Assembly (NCBI GenBank): GCA_025144025.1
Contig: JALXWS010000002.1
Span: 62,001 to 126,000, forward strand
DNA length: 64,000 nt
From: Corynebacterium sp. p3-SID1241
GTDB taxonomy: Bacteria > Actinomycetota > Actinomycetes > Mycobacteriales > Mycobacteriaceae
Direction: 5' to 3'
The position numbers were made by a program, and so were the translations under genes. Below are positions 58,318 to 64,000 of this stretch, piece by piece; positions within the stretch are counted from its first letter, which is position 1; the number at the start of each line of letters is the position of its first letter. A model generated the notes under the pieces. It saw nothing but the letters and a program-made list of their open reading frames with translations. It did not search any database and was not told the origin of the DNA.

Positions 58318-58929
58318 CTACTGGACCAAGTAAATAACGGTGAAGACGCCGATCCATACAACGTCGACGAAGTGCCAGTAATAAGACACTGCCATCGCTG
58401 CAGTCGCCTGCGCCGGCGTGAACTTGGACTTAGCAACGCGCGCGAGGATGATTGCGAAAGAAATCAGACCCGCTGTCACGTGTGCAGCGTGGAAGCCGGT
58501 GATGATGTAGAACACCGAGCCAAAGACGCTGGCCTGGACAGTCACACCTGCGTGAATCAACTCAGCCCACTCGAACGCCATGATGCCTAGGAACACAACA
58601 CCCAATACCAGCGTTACGGTGTACCAGAGTCGAAGCTTGTAAACGTCACCCCTTTCTGCGGCAAACACACCGAACTGCGAGGTCACGGAGGAAGTAATCA
58701 GTACCGCCGTAATGAGGAAACCCATGGGCAGATTGATATGGGCGGTGTGCTCCGCCCAGTCGCCTTCCTGACCGTTTGCTCGCGAGGTGAACCACATCGC
58801 GAACAGTCCGGCAAAGAACATCAATTCCTGAGACAGGAACACGATGGTGCCCACACTGACCATATTGGGCCGGTTCAGTGAGGCAGCACGTGGTGCTGTC
58901 ATACCTTGGTTAGAAACTACGCTCGTCAC
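58318..58929 (-). CDS. ctaE: Cytochrome c oxidase subunit III
   Basis: Structural subunit of the aa3-type oxidase. The 203-residue protein has five membrane segments, VSVGTIVFLSQELMFFAGLF near the start, and the subunit III features GFHAAHVTAGL and YYWHFVDVVWIGVF, the conserved HFVD-x-VW end. GTG 58929 is taken as start: a promoter places the transcript start there, and the homology begins with MTSVVSNQGM; an upstream frame start (58965) lies within that promoter. It is the first gene of the ctaE-qcrCAB operon. Confidence 0.94.
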   Translation of the reverse strand: MTSVVSNQGMTAPRAASLNRPNMVSVGTIVFLSQELMFFAGLFAMWFTSRANGQEGDWAEHTAHINLPMGFLITAVLITSSVTSQFGVFAAERGDVYKLRLWYTVTLVLGVVFLGIMAFEWAELIHAGVTVQASVFGSVFYIITGFHAAHVTAGLISFAIILARVAKSKFTPAQATAAMAVSYYWHFVDVVWIGVFTVIYLVQ

Positions 58930-58936
58930 AGTGGCT

Positions 58937-58965
58937 ATTATGGCTGTTCTACGTGCCGAAGTCAC
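58937..58965 (-). promoter_or_regulatory. Leaderless promoter of ctaE-qcrCAB
   Basis: On the minus strand GTGACT (58960-58965), an exact 17-bp spacer and CATAAT (58937-58942) end 7 nt before the ctaE GTG. Confidence 0.6.
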
Positions 58966-59405
58966 CTCAATTCCCCCCGTGGCTTCTATCCACTTTTCAC
59001 CATTCGGACAGCATCCATTCAGTCATCCTGTCTGCCAAGTAAATTTTTTTCGGTTGGGAACTTTTTAACCTGCTTTCCGACGCACCATCGGTGCAGGTAG
59101 CACCACCCAATACATTCTGATTCACAATTTTAGGCAGCTCGCACTAGGAATGACCGCATTTAAAGCCGGACACAAACCCTGGGTCCGTAGGGGATTTCTG
59201 GAGAGATAAATCACATCGGAAATCCACCCCAAAAGCGCTGGTTTACAACTTTCGGACGACCCCCGCAAAAATTGCCGTTTACGTGCCCGAATGGCCAAGC
59301 TCCACTACCCCAAGTCGAGAGTACAGCAAGCCAACGTTCCCCCGCTCTTAAAAAATTTCTCCCTTTTTGGGAACTTTTTCGCCCCTATAGACGACCCCAG
59401 ATCGC
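58966..59405. other. Gene-free region between ctaF and ctaE with a 13-bp direct repeat
   Basis: About 440 bp without a credible gene. TTGGGAACTTTTT occurs twice (59054-59066 and 59367-59379), each next to an A/T run. The stretch should hold regulatory DNA for ctaE-qcrCAB beyond the promoter at 58937-58965; nothing else could be assigned. Confidence 0.45.
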
Positions 59406-59409
59406 CAAA

Positions 59410-59438
59410 GCCCTCCTAGCCGTAGCGACTAGGAGGGC
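59410..59438 (-). terminator. ctaC-ctaF terminator
   Basis: A perfect 10-bp stem (GCCCTCCTAG/CTAGGAGGGC) with a 9-nt loop is followed on the minus strand by TTTGGCG, 38 nt past the ctaF stop. Confidence 0.8.
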
Positions 59439-59476
59439 CGAGAAGTTTTAGGCGGGAAGTCCGTCTACTGAAGGAA

Positions 59477-59908
59477 TTAGTGCTTTTCCTTCGGCAGGCC
59501 GTACTGCAAAGACAAACCGGTGCAGGCTGCGATCAGGCAAACAGCGCCAAGGGCAATCAGCCAGAAGTAGAGGAAGATGACGCCCAAGCCAAGGATGCCG
59601 ATTGCGCCGGCCATGGCCAGCGGCCAAATGGAGCTTGGGGAGAAGAAGCCTAGAATGCCGGCGGCATCTTCGGTTTCCGCTTCTTCCCAATCTTCTGGAA
59701 GAACATCACTGCGATCATCAGTGAAGTGGAGGTAGGCACCCAGCATCATGCACAGAAGGAAGGCAAGGAACAGGCCTACGATGCCAACCCACTCGGAGCC
59801 GTAAAGATAACCGTCATCCTTAACAAAGGTGACGCCGAAGATGTAGACAATCAGCGAGACAAGAAGGTACGTCGCGATTGAGTAAAAGACTTTCGATGTT
59901 GCACGCAT
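59477..59908 (-). CDS. ctaF: Cytochrome c oxidase subunit IV (actinobacterial CtaF)
   Basis: Small accessory subunit of the aa3 oxidase. The 143-residue protein has four membrane segments (about 8-27, 43-62, 92-110, 112-132) and the cytoplasmic acidic loop [14 protein letters not shown] before [11 protein letters not shown], a pattern specific to CtaF. It lies 19 nt after ctaC with AAGGA before the ATG, so ctaC-ctaF is one operon. Confidence 0.92.
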   Translation of the reverse strand: MRATSKVFYSIATYLLVSLIVYIFGVTFVKDDGYLYGSEWVGIVGLFLAFLLCMMLGAYLHFTDDRSDVLPEDWEEAETEDAAGILGFFSPSSIWPLAMAGAIGILGLGVIFLYFWLIALGAVCLIAACTGLSLQYGLPKEKH

Positions 59909-59927
59909 TGTGTTGTGTCCTTATCTC

Positions 59928-61001
59928 TTATGCCGCGGTATTCACGTAGTTGTCGCCCTTAGCGGTGTCGCGCTCGCCGGAGAACGGTTGGGTGGTTACC
60001 GCATATGGGTCCTGGCCGATTTCCTTCAAAGCTTCCGCGTTGGTGGCCTCGGGGTTGTTCTCGCGGAACTTCAGGTACTTGTTGAAGTCCTCTGGAGAGA
60101 CAACGCGGATTTCGAAGTTCATCATCGAGTGGTAAGTACCGCACATCTCAGCACAGCGGCCAACGAATGCGCCCTGCTTCTCAATCTTTTCTACCTGGAA
60201 GCTGCGCTCCTGAGCGTTTGCCTCTGGATGTGCGTAAACATCGCGCTTGAACAAGAACTCGGGTACCCAGAAAGCGTGGGATACGTCGCCGGAAGCGAGA
60301 CGGAACTCAATTGGAGTATCGGAAGGAAGAACCAGAACCGGAACCTCTTCGGTGGTGCCGACGGTTTCAATCTTGTTGTAGTTCAGGTAAGAAAGGTCGC
60401 CCGTGGACTTGCCGTGAATCGGGTTGGGGTTATCCACACCCTCTGGGTCATGAGCGGTCTTTTCCGCTTCTGCCTGGCGAGCCTTATCAGCACCGTCGTA
60501 GTTCTCACCATTGACATGGTTTTCGGCGTAGCCGAACTTCCAGTTCCACTGGAATGCGGTGACGTCGACAACGACCTTTGGGTCCTTGTCCAAAGCGGTG
60601 ACCTTCTGCTGAGTCTGAACGGTGAAGAAGAACAGGCCCATAATGATGAGGATCGGGACGATGGTCAAGACCATCTCAAGCGGAACGTTGTACTGGATCT
60701 GGCGAGGGAATTCGCCCTTGCCATCCTTCTTCGCCTTCTTCGCGCTCCAGCGGAAGATTGCGGTGAGGAACAGGCCCCACATAATAAAACCAATGATCCA
60801 TGCGGCAACCCAGACCCAAATCCAGAAGTTGTACATGGCTTCTGCCTCAGGTGTAATACCCTTCGGCCAACCAAATCCTAGGAGGTTCTCTACAGCAGTT
60901 GGCGCCTGAACGTCACAACCTGCCAGAGCGAGTCCACCCAGGGCAAGTGCGCCAGCTACGCCCGCCTTGCGGGCAAAGGTGCGCTTATTACGCTGTCCCA
61001 C
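59928..61001 (-). CDS. ctaC: Cytochrome c oxidase subunit II
   Basis: Receives electrons from QcrC through the CuA centre. The 357-residue protein begins with a lipoprotein signal (lipobox LALAGC, Cys about 28), two membrane segments (about 55-80 and 103-125) and a cupredoxin domain with the first ligand in SHAFWVPEF and the CuA loop GRCAEMCGTYHSMM (about 275-290), which has both Cys, the His and the Met. An insertion between beta strands (about 165-215), charged and Asp/Glu-rich, is usual in corynebacteria. GTG 61001 starts just before the signal peptide; the longer frame to 61046 has no support. Confidence 0.94.
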   Translation of the reverse strand: MGQRNKRTFARKAGVAGALALGGLALAGCDVQAPTAVENLLGFGWPKGITPEAEAMYNFWIWVWVAAWIIGFIMWGLFLTAIFRWSAKKAKKDGKGEFPRQIQYNVPLEMVLTIVPILIIMGLFFFTVQTQQKVTALDKDPKVVVDVTAFQWNWKFGYAENHVNGENYDGADKARQAEAEKTAHDPEGVDNPNPIHGKSTGDLSYLNYNKIETVGTTEEVPVLVLPSDTPIEFRLASGDVSHAFWVPEFLFKRDVYAHPEANAQERSFQVEKIEKQGAFVGRCAEMCGTYHSMMNFEIRVVSPEDFNKYLKFRENNPEATNAEALKEIGQDPYAVTTQPFSGERDTAKGDNYVNTAA

Positions 61002-61389
61002 GTGTGTTCTGCCTTTCTGTCCACACAAAACTTCTCGAATACTCACAGAGCACTCTTACCCAATCAGGATAGAGGATAATCGCCAGATTCCCAGCCTGTT
61101 TAAAGCCTTAAAAGGGCACCTAGGGCACTCAATTCATATCCACGTCTTTGTAGGTTACCGCCCCACCTGCACAATGTTCCAACCGCACCCCCAGTAGGAA
61201 CTTGCGCCATGTGCGCCAATTCACAATCCTTTCTGGAACCATCAACCGAAAGTTCGCACCCTATCGGGGAAGCCATTTCCAAGCCCTCCAGCAGGTTTCC
61301 TTAAGCCGTGGCGTGTTCTGGTTTCGGCCGCACTGGCCGTAAAGTGGGTGACTAGCAATAGACGCTTATATATAAGGAGCAATCTTTAC
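61002..61389. other. Divergent intergenic region ctaC / asnB
   Basis: 388 bp with no gene. On the plus strand GTGACT and TATAAG separated by 17 bp (about 61350-61378) precede AAGGAG and the asnB ATG; the overlap of the -10 and the ribosome binding site makes this exact promoter doubtful. On the minus strand two TATCCT/TATCC hexamers at about 61065-61080 could serve ctaC. I see no clear GlxR-type palindrome. Confidence 0.4.
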
Positions 61390-63312
61390 ATGTGCGGACT
61401 TCTTGGCATGCTCGCCGCCACCGGTGACGTAGATAAGTACATCGACGCGCTGGAACGTTCCCTGCCCTGCATGCGCCACCGTGGCCCCGATGCAGCCGGC
61501 ACGTGGCACGACGGCGATGCGGCCTTTGGGTTTAATCGCCTATCCATCATCGACCTTGAACACTCTCATCAGCCACTGCGCTGGGGCCCTGAAGATCAGC
61601 CCGATCGCTATGCCCTGACCTTTAATGGTGAAATCTACAACTATGTAGAACTGCGTGAGGAGCTCAAGGACTTGGGCTATACCTTCCACACAGAGGGTGA
61701 TGGTGAACCCATTGTGGTGGGTTACCACCACTGGGGCAAAGACGTGGTCAATCACTTGCGTGGCATGTTCGGCATCGTCATCTGGGACACCCACACCAAA
61801 ACCATGTTCGCCGCCCGCGACCAATTCGGCATTAAACCGCTTTACTACGCCACCACCGAGGCGGGGACGGTCTTTGCTTCAGAAATGAAGTGCATTTTGG
61901 AGATGGCCGATGAAATCGGTCTAGAGCTCAACCTTGACCGTCGTGCCATTGAACACTACGTTGACCTGCAGTACGTTCCAGAGCCAGAGTCGCTGCACGC
62001 ACATATTCGCCGTGTGGAATCCGGCTGCACGGTAACTCTCCGCCCAGGCGAAGATGTCGTCGCCGAGCGTTACTTCAAGCCTCGTTTCCCCGTCCAGCAG
62101 GTCAAGCAAGGAGAAGAGCAACAGCTCTTTAACCGCATCGCGGAGGCGCTAGAGGATTCCGTCGCCAAGCATATGCGCGCCGACGTCACGGTAGGCTCCT
62201 TCCTATCTGGCGGTATTGACTCCACCGCCATTGCCACCCTTGCAAAGCGCCACAACCCAGACCTTTTGACGTTCACCACCGGCTTTGAGCGCGAGGGGTA
62301 CTCCGAAGTCGATGTTGCGGCCGAATCCGCCGAGGCCATTGGCGTGGAGCATATCGTCAAGATCGTCTCCCCCGAGGAGTATGCTGAATCCATTCCGAAG
62401 ATCATGTGGTACCTGGACAATCCGGTGGCTGACCCATCGCTAGTTCCCCTGTACTTCGTGGCACAGGAAGCCCGCAAGCACGTCAAGGTAGTACTTTCCG
62501 GCGAAGGCGCTGACGAGCTCTTTGGTGGCTACACCATCTACAAGGAGCCGCTGTCTCTTGCTCCATTTGAAAAGATCCCTTCCCCACTGCGCCGTGGTCT
62601 GGGCAAACTTTCCCAAGTTCTGCCCGAGGGAATGAAGGGCAAGTCCCTTCTCAATCGTGGCTCCATGACGATGGAAGAGCGCTACTACGGAAACGCACGT
62701 TCCTTCAACTTTGAGCAGATGCAGCGCGTTATCCCGTGGGCGAAGCGCGAATGGGATCACCGCGAGGTGACCGCCCCCATCTACGCCCAGTCCGAGGACT
62801 TTGACCCAGTTGCGCGCATGCAGCACCTAGACCTATTTACCTGGATGCGCGGCGACATCCTAGTCAAGGCCGATAAGATCAATATGGCTAACTCGCTGGA
62901 GCTGCGCGTGCCGTTCCTAGACAAGGAGGTCTTTAAGGTTGCCGAGTCCATCCCTTATGACTTGAAGATCTCGCACGGCACCACCAAGTACGCCCTGCGC
63001 AAAGCCATGGAGCAGATCGTTCCGGCGCACGTATTGCACCGCAAGAAGCTGGGCTTCCCGGTACCGATGCGCCACTGGCTGGCCGGCGATGAGCTTTACG
63101 GCTGGGCTCAGGACACCATAAACGAATCCCAGACCGAGGACATCTTCAATAAGAAGGAAGTCCTCGAGATGCTCAAGGAGCACCGTGACGGCGTATCCGA
63201 TCATTCCCGCCGCCTTTGGACCGTGCTGTCCTTTATGATTTGGCACGGTATCTTCGTCGAAAAGCGCATCGACCCGAAGATCGAACAGCGCGATTACCCG
63301 GTCAAGCTTTAG
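61390..63312 (+). CDS. asnB: Glutamine-dependent asparagine synthetase-type amidotransferase LtsA
   Basis: Class II glutamine amidotransferase fused to an AsnB-type ATP-dependent domain. The 640-residue protein starts MCGLLG, so removal of Met exposes the catalytic Cys2; RHRGPDA, NGEIYNY and the domain end near residue 200 follow, then the PP-loop SFLSGGIDST (about 270-279) and the GEGADELFGGY segment. In C. glutamicum the orthologue LtsA amidates diaminopimelate in peptidoglycan rather than making asparagine in bulk, and its loss gives lysozyme sensitivity; synteny (Rv2201) supports that role here. AAGGAG precedes the ATG by 10 nt. Confidence 0.92.
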   Translation: MCGLLGMLAATGDVDKYIDALERSLPCMRHRGPDAAGTWHDGDAAFGFNRLSIIDLEHSHQPLRWGPEDQPDRYALTFNGEIYNYVELREELKDLGYTFHTEGDGEPIVVGYHHWGKDVVNHLRGMFGIVIWDTHTKTMFAARDQFGIKPLYYATTEAGTVFASEMKCILEMADEIGLELNLDRRAIEHYVDLQYVPEPESLHAHIRRVESGCTVTLRPGEDVVAERYFKPRFPVQQVKQGEEQQLFNRIAEALEDSVAKHMRADVTVGSFLSGGIDSTAIATLAKRHNPDLLTFTTGFEREGYSEVDVAAESAEAIGVEHIVKIVSPEEYAESIPKIMWYLDNPVADPSLVPLYFVAQEARKHVKVVLSGEGADELFGGYTIYKEPLSLAPFEKIPSPLRRGLGKLSQVLPEGMKGKSLLNRGSMTMEERYYGNARSFNFEQMQRVIPWAKREWDHREVTAPIYAQSEDFDPVARMQHLDLFTWMRGDILVKADKINMANSLELRVPFLDKEVFKVAESIPYDLKISHGTTKYALRKAMEQIVPAHVLHRKKLGFPVPMRHWLAGDELYGWAQDTINESQTEDIFNKKEVLEMLKEHRDGVSDHSRRLWTVLSFMIWHGIFVEKRIDPKIEQRDYPVKL

Positions 63313-63339
63313 AGGCTTAGGTAGTTTTTCACGCAGAGA

Positions 63340-63376
63340 AATAGAGGGTGGGTGCCAGTGGCACCCACCCTCTATT
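63340..63376. terminator. Bidirectional terminator between asnB and the erpA-like gene
   Basis: A perfect 17-bp stem (63340-63356 with 63360-63376) around a 3-nt loop, with TATT/ATTT tails on both sides, between converging genes. Confidence 0.88.
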
Positions 63377-63388
63377 ATTTACCTACTT

Positions 63389-63733
63389 TTAATTGAAAGA
63401 GTCGCCGCAGGCGCAGGAGCCGGTGGCGTTCGGGTTATCGATGGTAAAGCCCTGGGACTCGATGGTGTCAGCAAAATCGATCTTGGCACCAGTCAGGTAA
63501 GGAACGGACATCTTGTCCACGACAAGGTTTACGCCGCCTACCTGGTCAACCTTGTCACCATCCAAGGTGCGGTCATCAAAGTAAAGCTGGTAGCGCAGGC
63601 CAGCGCAGCCGCCAGGTTGCACGGCAATGCGCAGGGAGAGATCGTCGCGGCCTTCTTGGTCGAGCAGGGCCTTTGCCTTTGCGGCTGCTGCTTCGGTCAG
63701 AATGACGCCGGTTGCGGAAGCTGGAGCGGTCAT
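63389..63733 (-). CDS. erpA: HesB/IscA/ErpA-type iron-sulfur cluster insertion protein
   Basis: A-type carrier that delivers iron-sulfur clusters to apoproteins. The 114-residue protein has the three conserved cysteines: one in PGGCAGLRY (about residue 43) and the pair in GSCACGDSF near the C-terminus. VILTEAAAAKAKALL at the start is the family opening. ATG 63733 has GGAG 5 nt upstream; a GTG 3 nt earlier is possible. It corresponds to Rv2204c. The cluster next to it encodes a Rieske protein, a plausible client, but that link is only contextual. Confidence 0.92.
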   Translation of the reverse strand: MTAPASATGVILTEAAAAKAKALLDQEGRDDLSLRIAVQPGGCAGLRYQLYFDDRTLDGDKVDQVGGVNLVVDKMSVPYLTGAKIDFADTIESQGFTIDNPNATGSCACGDSFN

Positions 63734-63874
63734 CACTTCTCCTCAATAAGTCTTGGTTTCGTTGCCACTACCCTACCCGGTTAATTCAGGTGGGAAAAGG
63801 TAGCCCTTAGCCATAACGCCACTGAGGCTGGGCCTATTCCCCTATTCGTGCCTAAACCTTGTAGTGTGAGGGGC

Positions 63875-64000
63875 GTGAAATTTCCGTGGCAAAAAGATGA
63901 TAAGACCTCCCCTGAGCCAGCCCCCATGCAGGAGGAAGCTCAGGAAAAGCCCCAGCGCAAGGGCTATACCCCACCCAAGGGTCGTCCTACGCCGAAGCGC
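63875..64000 (+). CDS. DUF3043 membrane protein, N-terminal part (cut by window edge)
   Basis: 42 codons are visible from GTG 63875 to the right edge without a stop: MKFPWQKDDK, an acidic/Pro stretch and the basic KGYTPPKGRPTPKR. This Lys/Pro-rich opening is the recognisable beginning of actinobacterial DUF3043 proteins, which continue with two membrane segments; Rv2206 lies at the same place in M. tuberculosis (from memory). TAGTGT (63862-63867) ends 7 nt before the GTG, so it is probably leaderless. The function is unknown. Confidence 0.8.
   Translation, partial: MKFPWQKDDKTSPEPAPMQEEAQEKPQRKGYTPPKGRPTPKR

Overview
The window is a chromosomal segment of a high-GC actinobacterium of the order Mycobacteriales, almost certainly a Corynebacterium. 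The evidence is a division and cell-wall (dcw) cluster without ftsA but with sepF and wag31, lipoarabinomannan and PIM mannosyltransferases, the qcrCAB and ctaE/ctaF/ctaC respiratory genes, an ltsA-type asnB, and a gene order matching M. tuberculosis Rv2165c-Rv2206 and the C. glutamicum chromosome (from memory). The species cannot be fixed by eye. The window is mainly core genome. I see no tRNA, rRNA, CRISPR array, insertion sequence or prophage.

Layout. 1-5143: a DUF222/HNH-like gene cut by the left edge, a membrane-anchored hypothetical protein, rluD-type pseudouridine synthase, lspA, two lipoproteins and an asparaginase. 5157-6551: dinB. 6674-12981: an accessory cluster with a binding-protein ABC importer (ATPase, lipoprotein, double permease), a metallophosphoesterase, a GntR/FCD regulator with a perfect 24-bp palindrome in front of it, and an MFS transporter. 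13053-16446: ileS with a T-box leader. 16476-17808: a second DUF222/HNH gene and a small membrane protein. 17861-38252: the dcw cluster, read leftward in the order mraZ, rsmH, ftsL, ftsI, murE, murF, mraY, murD, ftsW, murG, murC, ftsQ, ftsZ, pgeF, yggS, sepF, yggT, wag31. 38464-40306: regulatory DNA, DUF3040, HEPN-like and GNAT genes. 40357-53554: envelope and mannolipid genes (polyprenyl synthase, mptA, Rv2175c-like gene, pknL, aroG, exoribonuclease, mptC-like gene, acyltransferases, glucokinase, pimB', two NlpC/P60 hydrolases). 54460-61001: qcrB, qcrA, qcrC, ctaE, ctaF, ctaC. 61390-64000: asnB/ltsA, an erpA-like gene and the start of a DUF3043 gene.

How it works together. The dcw products make lipid II and the septal ring at which apical growth is organised by Wag31. 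PimB', MptA and the MptC-like enzyme build PIM, lipomannan and LAM. The NlpC/P60 proteins remodel peptidoglycan. The qcr/cta genes encode most of the bc1-aa3 supercomplex; ctaD is not in the window.

Most notable signals: arrays of GTGGG boxes at 10-bp spacing upstream of mraZ; an ileS T-box with its alternative pairings visible; many start codons lying 6-8 nt after a -10 hexamer, which implies leaderless mRNAs, including two tight divergent pairs; an acyltransferase whose conserved N-terminus is reachable only from a non-canonical ATT start; and a 10-mer, CTTGCCGACG, found nine times and always on the coding strand as in-frame Leu-Ala-Asp.
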